Below, one piece after another: positions 6,967 through 12,328 of a stretch of 12,328 bases of DNA. The stretch comes from Clostridia bacterium. Lineage in GTDB: Bacteria > Bacillota > Clostridia > Oscillospirales > CAG-382. Below the pieces are notes generated by a model. It was not told the DNA's origin, ran no database searches, and saw nothing but the letters and a program-made list of their open reading frames with translations. Every line of letters starts with the position of its first letter. Within the stretch, counting starts at the first letter, position 1. A program made the translations under genes and the position numbers. The stretch lies in assembly GCA_017397605.1 (NCBI GenBank), contig JAFQII010000201.1:1-12328 (forward strand), in the 5' to 3' direction.

Positions 6967-7008
6967 AAAAAATAGCCAATATGGATTTTATTCCGTATTG
7001 GCTATTTT
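6967..7008 (-). terminator. Bidirectional hairpin terminator downstream of the PHP gene
   Basis: The arms 6969-6985 and 6992-7008 form a 17-bp stem with one G-T wobble and a 6-nt loop. Read on the minus strand it is followed by TTTTTTATT; read on the plus strand it ends in TTTT. It lies 48 nt after the PHP stop codon and inside the boundaries of the MITE-like element, so the element appears to supply the terminator for the ydbS-ydbT-PHP transcript. Confidence 0.88.
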
Positions 7009-7055
7009 ACTGTCCTTTAGAACCCAACGCATACAGACAGGGATGTTTGAGCCAT

Positions 7056-8072
7056 TCAAAATCCGAACTCGTCGGGGAAGAATCCGCGCGTGTCTGCCCA
7101 GCGGCCCTTTTCGTCTCTGACCGAAACGCGGACGTAGCGCGCGTTTTCGTCGATCTTAAAATCCGCGCAGTTGACGGATTTGCCTTCTTCCGCGATCCGG
7201 CAGGCGGGCGTTTTGCTGCCCATGTACAAAAAGATGCTCTTGGCGTCGGAACATTCGATGTGGATACTGCCGTTTTCGACCGAAACTTCTTTGAACAGCG
7301 GACCCATCGAAGCGTACATTTCGCCCGTTTCCATCGCGGAAAACACGCTGTCGTAAGTAAATGCATCGGGCATGATCATGGTAAACGCGCCGAACGAGTC
7401 GCAGTAAGGGCCGTCTACGGGATGAGCGTTGTGGTTGTCGTCCGCGCCGTGGCAGAACATACGCTTGCCCTTGCAGAGCATTTTGTCATACAGCGCACCG
7501 CAGTAGTCGAGGTTGTTGATCAGATAGGAGCCGTAGTTGCAGATCTCCAGGCTAAACAGCCCCTCGTACGCGAGGATATCCGCTTCGTCCTCCATCGACC
7601 AGTAGGGGTGGTTGTAGGTGACGATGTAGCCGTGCTCTTTTGCAGTTTTGATATACTCGTTGATGTATGCCGCACTAAACTCGCGCGGACGCTCGTCGCC
7701 GACGCGCACCAGCTCGCCGATGGCGTTGTCGCGCTTGAGATAGTGGACGTAACGTTCGTCAAAATTGATCATTTTGACGTTGTGCGGGTCTCTCGCAAAC
7801 AGGTTGAGATGCACCTCTCTGTCGTACTTGTCGTATCTTGCGTTGGGGCGGATGTAGCATTCGTAGCCCGTCAGCATCAAAAAATCCTTGTCCGACATCG
7901 CTTGGTGATCGTGCGGACGCTCGTGGTCGGTGATCGCAAGAATGTCATATCCGTGCGACTTGTACAGCTCTTTTAATTCCTCGGGCGTCTTGCGACCGTC
8001 GGACAGCACGCTGTGGCAGTGCAAATTTGCCTTGTATTGCTTTTTGTCGGGGGAAATCAGATATGTTTTCAT
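7056..8072 (-). CDS. PHP-domain metal-dependent phosphoesterase
   Basis: A 338-residue cytosolic protein of the PHP (polymerase and histidinol phosphatase) superfamily. Visible metal-site motifs: HCHSVLSDG (18-26, the HxH motif plus Asp25), ITDHE (47-51), Glu71 in GYEC, His155 in YNHPYWS and CHGADDNHN (207-215, the late His/Asp/His set). These place it with stand-alone PHP phosphoesterases; the substrate (nucleotide, sugar phosphate or other phosphoester) cannot be told. The last 90 residues look beta-rich (an Ig-like or sandwich extension) and end DEFGF. The start is supported by AAGGAG 10 nt upstream. It begins 19 nt after the original stop of the ydbT-like gene and is probably the last gene of that operon; transcription stops at 6967-7008. 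Confidence 0.88.
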   Translation of the reverse strand: MKTYLISPDKKQYKANLHCHSVLSDGRKTPEELKELYKSHGYDILAITDHERPHDHQAMSDKDFLMLTGYECYIRPNARYDKYDREVHLNLFARDPHNVKMINFDERYVHYLKRDNAIGELVRVGDERPREFSAAYINEYIKTAKEHGYIVTYNHPYWSMEDEADILAYEGLFSLEICNYGSYLINNLDYCGALYDKMLCKGKRMFCHGADDNHNAHPVDGPYCDSFGAFTMIMPDAFTYDSVFSAMETGEMYASMGPLFKEVSVENGSIHIECSDAKSIFLYMGSKTPACRIAEEGKSVNCADFKIDENARYVRVSVRDEKGRWADTRGFFPDEFGF

Positions 8073-8091
8073 GGTTTGCGCTCCTTGGTGA

Positions 8092-8340
8092 TTACAATTT
8101 CAAAAGCTGTTCCAATTCCTGCGAAAGCGAATCGGCTTGCATATGAACCTTTACCTCGTTGGACATCGCGTTGGTTTTGAGGTGCATCACAAGACCGATG
8201 ATGCCCGCCTTTTGGCGAAGCGGTGTGGTCACGGTTTCCGATGCGATCAGGTTTTTTGCCATAAACACCGTGATGTGTTTGGTAAATCCGCCGTTGTAGG
8301 CGGTGATTTTACCGCTTGTAACCGCGATGCCGTTGGTTTG
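8092..8340 (-). pseudogene. Cut-off third PH domain of the ydbT-like gene, in frame after a TAA
   Basis: After the TAA at 8341-8343 the same frame stays open for 82 codons to a second TAA at 8092-8094. The translation (starting QTNGIAVTSGKITAYNGGF, ending ELEQLLKL) looks like a complete bPH_2 domain: it aligns by eye with the first PH domain of the same protein, with the matching features I..(S)G.I...G.F.+..., PLxQKAGI and a final Leu-rich helix. In that alignment the stop replaces a Tyr of the YYKNSGYEL stretch, which would be a one-base TAT/TAC to TAA change. There is no start codon with a ribosome binding site near the beginning, so this part is probably not translated on its own. Confidence 0.8.
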
Positions 8341-9612
8341 TTAGCTGAAAAATGCGTGCAATGCTTTGATCAATCCGATCACGGCAACAACTCCCGCCGC
8401 CGAAAAAGCAACCGCGGCGATCAGCGAGGGCGAAACGCCGAAAATCAGCATGGGGATCACCGCCTGCAGTAGCATGACGCCCGCCGTAATCGCAAGGATC
8501 AAAAAGAACCACGACACGAAGGGGAAATAAGAAACCGCCTTTGTCTGCTTTTGGTCCGGAACGTAGTCGGGCAACACCTTGCCCAGGATTTCGCCGACCT
8601 CGTCAAACTTGCAAAACGGGACGAGCACGCCGAGCTCTGCGTTGTTGTCATTTCCGCTGTCGTTGGTGTATCCGATGACCTCAAGCTTGATTGCGGCAAA
8701 GCCCAGCATCCGCTGTACAAGGTCCTGCGAGATCTTGACGGCTTTGATTCTGTCGTAGCTGAAGGTGTTGGTGTGCCGTTCCAGCAGTCCAAAAGAAATG
8801 CGGATCTCGTTGCCGTGCTTGGTGATGGAAAAATCGTGGTAACCGACAAACGAGTGGATGATGCACCCGATCAGGGAGAAAACCGAGAACAACAGCATCG
8901 CGCCCACGGTAATCAAGACGGAATACAGAAAATACTGTCCCCACGTTCCGAGCGCGTCAAGTCCGAGCATCAGCTTGCAAACGCCGATTACGATGATCGC
9001 CAAAACGCCGATCAATGCCGTAAAGAACGCCGTCGACGCGATATTGATGAGCGTATACAGCATCTTCTTTTTGGAAGTAAAGCGGTACAGACTGTCCCGG
9101 TCGGAAAGCAGTACTTCTTCTTCGGTTTTTTCGGAAGTGAACGTGCCGCCCTCTTTCCGTGCATTCAATTCGTTCAGCAACGCATCGACCGTTTTTGCGT
9201 TTTCGATAATGGTGATCTCGGCTTGATGGGAGGTGTTGGTAGAGCCGCTGTCGACCGTCAAAACCGCAATGCCGAAGATGCGGTGCAAAAGGCTTTGCTT
9301 TTTGTTGATGGCATGTATCTTTTTGTAGTCCAGAACGGAGCGTTTGCGAAACAGCACGCCTCGGTTGCATTTGATCTCTGTCTCCGTCAGCTCGTATCCG
9401 GAGTTTTTGTAGTACAGGATTCTGTACACGATAAAGCAGAGATAGATCACGATCATCGCAATCGCCAGATACGGGAACGCCGCAATCACATCCTCGATGC
9501 TTGCCTCTTCGTCAAGAAACCAGTCCTTGAGAAAAACAAATACCACCACGAAGCTGCTGAACAGATCCGACAGCAAGCCGGAATAAATATAGCCTTTGTC
9601 AAATCTCTTCAT
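8341..9612 (-). CDS. ydbT: YdbT-like membrane protein with bacterial PH domains, truncated by a nonsense codon
   Basis: This 423-residue protein has paired membrane segments (about 15-30 and 46-66; 188-212 and 226-252; 366-386 and 392-416), each pair preceding a bPH_2 domain: domain 1 about 70-150 (SGYELTETEIKCNRGVLFRK), domain 2 about 258-350 (YHDFSITKHGNEIRISFG). The third pair is followed directly by TAA, and the third PH domain lies untranslated downstream (8092-8340). Intact length would be 506 residues, close to the 493 of Bacillus subtilis YdbT. B. subtilis YdbS and YdbT are linked to resistance to certain bacteriocins or amylolysin-type antimicrobials; a role here is inferred by family only. 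Its start overlaps the ydbS-like gene by 14 nt. If the stop is real, the product lacks a third of its PH domains and may be partly or wholly inactive. Confidence 0.85.
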   Translation of the reverse strand: MKRFDKGYIYSGLLSDLFSSFVVVFVFLKDWFLDEEASIEDVIAAFPYLAIAMIVIYLCFIVYRILYYKNSGYELTETEIKCNRGVLFRKRSVLDYKKIHAINKKQSLLHRIFGIAVLTVDSGSTNTSHQAEITIIENAKTVDALLNELNARKEGGTFTSEKTEEEVLLSDRDSLYRFTSKKKMLYTLINIASTAFFTALIGVLAIIVIGVCKLMLGLDALGTWGQYFLYSVLITVGAMLLFSVFSLIGCIIHSFVGYHDFSITKHGNEIRISFGLLERHTNTFSYDRIKAVKISQDLVQRMLGFAAIKLEVIGYTNDSGNDNNAELGVLVPFCKFDEVGEILGKVLPDYVPDQKQTKAVSYFPFVSWFFLILAITAGVMLLQAVIPMLIFGVSPSLIAAVAFSAAGVVAVIGLIKALHAFFS

Positions 9613-10093
9613 TCTTCAGTTCCTCGATTCTCGTCTCGAGATGGCGCTCAAGCTCGTCGACCATGCGGTCCGCATCTTCGGTCGTGAGGGTGGAAATGTC
9701 AAAATTGGATCCTGCCGTGGAGATCGTCACGTCGCTTAAGTGAAAGAGCATCATCAGCGGGCCTTGCGTTCTGTGCAGATCCTGAATCTGGCAGACGGGG
9801 ATCACCACTCTTTGTCTGAAAATCACACCCTCTTTGACGACAATGCGCTTGTCGTCGTAGCCCCATGCGTACATGCGGTAGCGCAACGTCGGCATGATCA
9901 ACGTGAGCGCGATCAGCAAAACGACAGGGATTCCCACTCCCGACAAAACGGCGAGTGTGATGTCGCCCGATGCCCCCGCTGCAGCCAAAATCACCGCCGC
10001 AGCCGCAAAGACACCTGCCAACGCCAACGAAGTGATCAATGCGCGGATGTACCATAATTTGAGTACGCGTTTGTCAAGTTTTTTGAGTTCCAT
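9599..10093 (-). CDS. ydbS: YdbS-like membrane protein with one bacterial PH domain
   Basis: A 164-residue protein, close to the 159 of Bacillus subtilis YdbS. It has two hydrophobic segments (about 17-39 and 45-66) followed by a single bPH_2 domain (about 70-155) containing the characteristic WGYDDKRIVVKEGVIFRQRVVIPVCQIQDL run, where the VIP..QIQ motif marks the strand turn of the family, and a final acidic helix (DADRMVDELERHLETRIEEL). The start at 10093 has GGAGG 7-8 nt upstream; the longer open frame reaches into the promoter and IS and is rejected. It overlaps the ydbT-like gene by 14 nt, and the two are expected to form one membrane complex. Its own promoter lies at 10125-10153, just outside the IS200 end. 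Confidence 0.88.
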   Translation of the reverse strand: MELKKLDKRVLKLWYIRALITSLALAGVFAAAAVILAAAGASGDITLAVLSGVGIPVVLLIALTLIMPTLRYRMYAWGYDDKRIVVKEGVIFRQRVVIPVCQIQDLHRTQGPLMMLFHLSDVTISTAGSNFDISTLTTEDADRMVDELERHLETRIEELKNEEI

Positions 10094-10124
10094 GTGCAGC
10101 CCTCCAAAAGTTTTTTGCAAAAAC

Positions 10125-10153
10125 AGTATAGCACAAAAGCCCCGAAAAGTAAA
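10125..10153 (-). promoter_or_regulatory. SigA-type promoter of the ydbS-ydbT-PHP operon
   Basis: On the minus strand TTTACT (10153-10148) and TATACT (10130-10125) are separated by 17 nt, with an extended -10 TG one base before the hexamer. The leader to the ydbS start is about 25 nt. The IS200 right end is only about 45 nt further upstream, so the insertion cut off any regulatory site that lay beyond that point. Confidence 0.75.
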
Positions 10154-10196
10154 GCCCCTCCGCCAAAGTCGCGCCCCGCGGAATGGATAAATCATG

Positions 10197-10314
10197 ACCA
10201 CCGGCTAAGCCGGTGGTTTGCTCAGCCCTATAAGGGCATGATACTGGCGGGGCTTGAAGCCCTCCGAAAAGTCTGCCAACCGCAAGCGGTCTCTAGCAAC
10301 CGCTAAAGCGGTTG
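10197..10314. repeat. Five consecutive hairpins at the tnpA-distal end of the IS200 element
   Basis: Five distinct palindromes follow each other in 118 bp: 10197-10217 (9-bp stem, loop TAA), 10225-10237 (GCCCT/AGGGC), 10250-10262 (GGGCT/AGCCC), 10279-10290 (ACCG CAAG CGGT) and 10297-10314 (CAACCGCT/AGCGGTTG). The outermost resembles the left-end hairpin at 10889-10911. The last two share ACCGC/GCGGT stems. One is expected to be the right-end recognition hairpin of the IS; the purpose of the other four is unclear. Together they may also end tnpA transcription or stabilise the RNA. Confidence 0.75.
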
Positions 10315-10315
10315 G

Positions 10316-10795
10316 TTACTTTTTGCTTGCGCGCACCGGCTCACCCGTGAACGGGTCTATGAGTTCTTTAATACTCATTTGTTCGTATGCCAAATCTTCT
10401 TGTAGCTGATTCCTAATGTATTCCGCAATTGCCTTTTTGTTTTTTCCTACTGTATCTACGTAATATCCGCGACACCAAAATTCTCGATTACCATATTTGT
10501 ACTTTAGGTTAGCGTGCTTGTCGAATATCATCAGACTGCTTTTTCCTTTAAGATATCCCATGAAACTTGATACGCTGATCTTCGGTGGTATCGCTACTAG
10601 CAAATGAATATGATCCGGGCACGCTTCTGCTTCTAGAATTTCTACTCCTTTCCATTCGCACAGTTTGCGGAGTATTTGCCCTATGTCTCCTTTGATCTTT
10701 CCGTAGATTACTTGCCTACGATATTTTGGTGCAAATACAATGTGATACTTGCAATTCCATGTGGTATGTGCTATACTATTTGTGTCAATTTTCAT
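10316..10795 (-). CDS. tnpA: IS200 transposase TnpA (Y1 HUH family)
   Basis: A 159-residue single-domain Y1 transposase that cuts and joins single-stranded DNA at hairpin ends. The HUH motif is HIH (62-64, in PDHIHLLVAIPP). The catalytic tyrosine is Tyr126 and Gln130 is the third metal ligand (EYIRNQ, the YxxxQ motif). The stretches WNCKYHIVFAPKYRR, SVSSFMGYLKGKSSLM and REFWCRGYYVDTVGKN are the hallmark of the IS200 branch and are very close to the Salmonella IS200 protein. All catalytic residues are present and the length is normal, so it looks functional. The start at 10795 is set by GGAGG 7 nt upstream; a longer open frame to 10876 runs through the promoter. Translation may be blocked in read-through RNA by the inverted repeat described separately. 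Confidence 0.96.
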   Translation of the reverse strand: MKIDTNSIAHTTWNCKYHIVFAPKYRRQVIYGKIKGDIGQILRKLCEWKGVEILEAEACPDHIHLLVAIPPKISVSSFMGYLKGKSSLMIFDKHANLKYKYGNREFWCRGYYVDTVGKNKKAIAEYIRNQLQEDLAYEQMSIKELIDPFTGEPVRASKK

Positions 10796-10800
10796 TTGAC

Positions 10801-10857
10801 CCTCCTGTCTTTCTTGCTTGCGGTTGGCTAGACCTGCTTGCATTATAGCACAGGAGG
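10801..10857 (-). promoter_or_regulatory. Inverted repeat able to hide the tnpA Shine-Dalgarno in read-through RNA
   Basis: On the minus strand CCTCCTGT (10857-10850) lies inside the tnpA promoter, upstream of its start point, and ACAGGAGG (10808-10801) contains the tnpA ribosome binding site. The 8 bases are perfectly complementary. RNA started at the element's own promoter lacks the first arm; RNA entering from outside contains both and could fold to block translation. IS200 of enterobacteria is known to sequester its start region in a similar way; the effect here is inferred. Confidence 0.6.
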
Positions 10858-10870
10858 ATTTTTTGTTCAA
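10842..10870 (-). promoter_or_regulatory. SigA-type promoter of tnpA
   Basis: On the minus strand TTGAAC (10870-10865) and a perfect TATAAT (10847-10842) are separated by exactly 17 nt, with an extended -10 TG one base before the hexamer. The expected start point near 10835 gives a leader of about 40 nt. IS200 promoters are usually weak, so such a near-consensus promoter is notable. Confidence 0.82.
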
Positions 10871-10888
10871 CGGCAAAAGCCTCTATTG

Positions 10889-10911
10889 AACCACCCGCTT
10901 AGCGGGTGGTT
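10889..10911. repeat. Left-end hairpin of the IS200 element
   Basis: AACCACCCGC (10889-10898) pairs perfectly with GCGGGTGGTT (10902-10911) around a 3-nt loop TTA. It is 19 nt beyond the tnpA -35 and resembles the outer right-end hairpin (10197-10217). It is the probable TnpA recognition hairpin of the left end. It has no T-tail on the minus strand, so it is not itself a terminator. Confidence 0.8.
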
Positions 10912-10921
10912 TTCGGAAACC

Positions 10922-10953
10922 AAAAAAATCGCCACGGTGCAAACCGTGGCGAT
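10922..10953 (-). terminator. Rho-independent terminator of the surface phosphatase gene
   Basis: The arms 10928-10937 and 10944-10953 form a perfect 10-bp stem (ATCGCCACGG / CCGTGGCGAT) with a 6-nt loop, followed on the minus strand by seven T residues. It starts 15 nt after the stop codon. The IS200 element begins only about 10 bases beyond it. Confidence 0.95.
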
Positions 10954-10968
10954 CTTTATTTTCGGAAA

Positions 10969-12328
10969 TTAGCCTCTTGCTCTGATTGCAACTGCAGCGC
11001 CGCAGATTGCTACAACGGCGAGAACTGCAAATACGAGGATGCCGGTGTCGCCGGTCTGGGGCTTGCTCTCTTCGGGCTTGCTTTCAGCGGGCTTGCTCTC
11101 TTCGGGCTTGCTTTCAGCGGGCTTGCTCTCTTCTTCGGGTACGGAGCTTGTCGGTTCTTCCGAGCTCTCCTCCTCGGGCACGGAGCTTGTCGGGGCATCC
11201 GACACTTCGGTCGAATCGTCCGAAACATCATCGCTTGGGTCGGGTGTGATATCGCCCGAGGCGTTTTTGTCCTCGATCGTAAAGCTGTCAAGAACGAATC
11301 CGTTGATCTGTTTGGTTGTCACGATAATCTTATCGTTTTGAACGGTAACCGTAGTATATGTCGATTGCGTGGGAGTAGGTGTTGCAAGGAAGCCGATTTC
11401 CTCCATATATTTCGCATCGTTTGCGCCGTCGTGGTTGAGCGCGGTGGAGCCGATCGTCGTATAAACCGTACCGATTCCCTTTTCGATCGTTTCATCTACA
11501 GCCTTTGTTACGATTTTTCCGTCTTTCATAGGATAGGTTCTCGTCACAAGGTGGGAATGTCCCTGGATAACGAGGTCAACGCCGTATTTCTCGATCACGT
11601 CATGGAGCCACGGTCTGCTTTCTCCCGCGCCCAAGCGGTGGTATACCGGCTCGTGGAAGAGCATGATCTTCCATTTTGCATCCTTGTTGGCTTCGAGATC
11701 TTTTGTCAGCCACTCGCGTTGCGCATCGATGAGATACTTATCCTGATCGGTGTAGCTTCCCGTATTCAGCACGATAAAATGGGCGTCGCCGTAATCATAG
11801 GAATAGATCGTTTCGTCGGCTTGTTCGAAAAGCTGACGAATGTATCCGTTTGTCACTTTGCTCTTAAAACTTTGGTCAAGCGCCGCCGTACCGCCGTTGT
11901 TGGGATGGTTGAAGTGGTAATCGAAATAAAGCGGGGTGCCCCAGGTATCGTGGTTTCCGATGGCGGCAAACATGGGGGTCGAAGTACCAAAGCCGTCGAG
12001 TGCCTTGAAATACATGTTCCACATATTCTTGTTGGCGCCGCTTTCCACAACGTCGCCCGTGTGCAGAATAAACGCAGGGTTCTTGACCTCTTCAAAAGCT
12101 TCTTGGTATGCCGCCATGGCAAACATATATCCCTTGTCGCCTGTGGTCAATCCGTTCCAGGTGATTCCCTGCGTGTCTCCGACGGCGACAAACGTAAATT
12201 CGTCTATGTTTTCCTTTGCGGTCTTGAATCGATAAGTCTTTGTCCAATCGGTGTCCGCGGTGCTATCCTTTTTGCCGACCTTGTATTCATATTCGGTATC
12301 GGGCGCAAGGTTTGAAATATCGCACTTG
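10969..12328 (-). CDS. Purple-acid-phosphatase-like surface metallophosphoesterase, partial (N-terminus outside window)
   Basis: 452 residues are visible; the frame is open to the window edge, so the start and signal peptide lie beyond 12328. The first 40 residues (ISNLAPDTEYEYKVGKK) are the end of an FN3-like / purple acid phosphatase N-terminal domain. The calcineurin-like catalytic domain follows with its metal motifs FVAVGDTQG (46-54), TGDVVESG, GNHD, FHEPVYH and QGHSHLVTRTYP. After it comes a linker of about 100 residues rich in Asp, Ser, Glu and Pro with ESKPAESKPE repeats. The end is a PQTGD motif, a hydrophobic segment and a short basic tail (RARG), as in sortase-anchored proteins, although the usual Leu before Pro is Lys here. 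It probably hydrolyses phosphoesters at the cell wall. A strong terminator follows. A TTG at 12150 is not the start. Confidence 0.9.
   Translation of the reverse strand, partial: KCDISNLAPDTEYEYKVGKKDSTADTDWTKTYRFKTAKENIDEFTFVAVGDTQGITWNGLTTGDKGYMFAMAAYQEAFEEVKNPAFILHTGDVVESGANKNMWNMYFKALDGFGTSTPMFAAIGNHDTWGTPLYFDYHFNHPNNGGTAALDQSFKSKVTNGYIRQLFEQADETIYSYDYGDAHFIVLNTGSYTDQDKYLIDAQREWLTKDLEANKDAKWKIMLFHEPVYHRLGAGESRPWLHDVIEKYGVDLVIQGHSHLVTRTYPMKDGKIVTKAVDETIEKGIGTVYTTIGSTALNHDGANDAKYMEEIGFLATPTPTQSTYTTVTVQNDKIIVTTKQINGFVLDSFTIEDKNASGDITPDPSDDVSDDSTEVSDAPTSSVPEEESSEEPTSSVPEEESKPAESKPEESKPAESKPEESKPQTGDTGILVFAVLAVVAICGAAVAIRARG
11059..11133. repeat. Tandem 30-bp repeat encoding the wall-spacer motif ESKPAESKPE
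   Basis: Two and a half copies of a 30-bp unit (11059-11088, 11089-11118, 11119-11133) lie in frame within the linker of the surface phosphatase, between the catalytic domain and the PQTGD tail. Each unit adds 10 residues, so gain or loss by slippage or recombination would keep the frame and only change the spacer length. The copies visible here are identical in sequence. Confidence 0.9.

Larger units (their letters stand above)
6716..7030. mobile_element. MITE-like element with 20-bp terminal inverted repeats and no gene
   Basis: The left end GCGTTGGGTCCTTAAGGACA (6716-6735) matches the reverse complement of the right end (7011-7030) at 18 of 20 bases. Between them lie about 275 bp with no credible coding sequence. 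The space holds a dense array of short hairpins and one long terminator-type hairpin. The left end is itself part of a palindrome (6715-6742). A possible 3-bp duplication ATA flanks it (6712-6714 and 7031-7033, one extra G on the left), too short to be firm. It sits between the stop of the PHP gene and the promoter of the lipoprotein operon. The size, paired ends and lack of a transposase fit a MITE moved in trans; a structured RNA element is the alternative. The class of the parent transposase cannot be read. Confidence 0.65.
10197..10911 (-). mobile_element. IS200-type insertion sequence (IS200/IS605 family, tnpA only)
   Basis: The element spans about 715 bp from one end palindrome to the other (10889-10911 at the left end, 10197-10217 at the right end, in transposase orientation), matching the about 710 bp of IS200. 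It carries one transposase gene and no tnpB. IS200/IS605 elements move as single-stranded DNA; TnpA recognises hairpins near the ends rather than inverted repeats, and makes no target duplication. The exact cleavage points lie a few to some tens of bases outside the hairpins and cannot be fixed without an empty site. Base composition is lower in GC than the neighbours. All key parts look intact, so the copy may be active. Confidence 0.88.

Noticed and set aside
6711..7036. Target-site duplication around the MITE-like element
   Set aside because: Only ATA matches on both sides and needs one unpaired G at the left, which is too short to separate from chance.
6981..7976. Plus-strand open frame of 331 codons over the PHP gene
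   Set aside because: It starts inside a terminator hairpin and is antisense to a clear PHP-domain protein.
8341..8343. Reassigned or read-through TAA codon
   Set aside because: TAA ends several other genes in the window (purC, tnpA, the small membrane protein, the surface phosphatase), so the code is standard here. No read-through context was evident.
12150..12152. TTG at 12150 as the start of the surface phosphatase
   Set aside because: The frame is open for 59 more codons to the window edge and these encode the end of an FN3-like domain and the first metal motif, which the protein needs.
10906..12315. Plus-strand open frame of 469 codons opposite the surface phosphatase
   Set aside because: It runs through the terminator and the tandem repeat of the real minus-strand gene, gives a low-complexity translation, and has no ribosome binding site.

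Overview
The window looks like part of a chromosome from a low-to-mid GC Clostridia-type Firmicute, possibly a gut Oscillospirales/Ruminococcaceae relative. This placement is inference. It rests on an ECF sigma factor paired with a membrane anti-sigma of the clostridial type, YdbS/YdbT-type PH-domain proteins, a lipobox lipoprotein, a sortase-type surface protein, strong GGAGG ribosome binding sites and T-tailed hairpin terminators. Every convincing gene is on the minus strand, so transcription runs from high to low coordinates. The long plus-strand ORFs are antisense shadows.

Right to left (direction of transcription): (1) 12328-10969 is the 3' part of a cell-surface purple-acid-phosphatase-like metallophosphoesterase with a Ser/Glu/Pro/Lys repeat wall spacer and a PQTGD sorting-type tail, ending in a strong terminator. 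(2) About 10911-10197 is an apparently intact IS200-type insertion sequence (tnpA only). It has palindromic ends, an inverted repeat that could hide the tnpA Shine-Dalgarno in read-through RNA, and a run of five hairpins after the gene. (3) 10153-7056 is a probable operon: ydbS-like PH-domain protein, ydbT-like three-PH-domain membrane protein broken by an in-frame TAA just before its third PH domain, and a PHP-family phosphoesterase. (4) 7030-6716 is a gene-free element of about 315 bp with 20-bp terminal inverted repeats (18/20 matching), packed with small hairpins separated by GTGATAT / ATATCAC linkers and carrying a bidirectional terminator. I read it as a MITE-like or structured-RNA repeat.

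(5) 6683-3175 is a second operon: a large lipoprotein metallophosphoesterase with FN3-like and carbohydrate-binding-like C-terminal regions, a sugar phosphate isomerase/epimerase-like TIM barrel protein (start/stop overlap with the lipoprotein gene), and a DUF4375/DMP19-like protein. (6) 3101-2292 is a stand-alone purC with its own near-consensus promoter and terminator. (7) 2246-1 is an ECF sigma factor, a large single-pass anti-sigma-like protein and a small membrane-anchored protein, ending in a hairpin at the window edge. A candidate ECF-type promoter in front of the sigma gene suggests autoregulation.

The most interesting items are the 315-bp hairpin-array element, the nonsense-truncated ydbT homologue whose third domain still reads cleanly, and the read-through-protection architecture of the IS200 copy. 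I did not find a new defence or secretion system; most of the window is ordinary housekeeping and surface-protein sequence.
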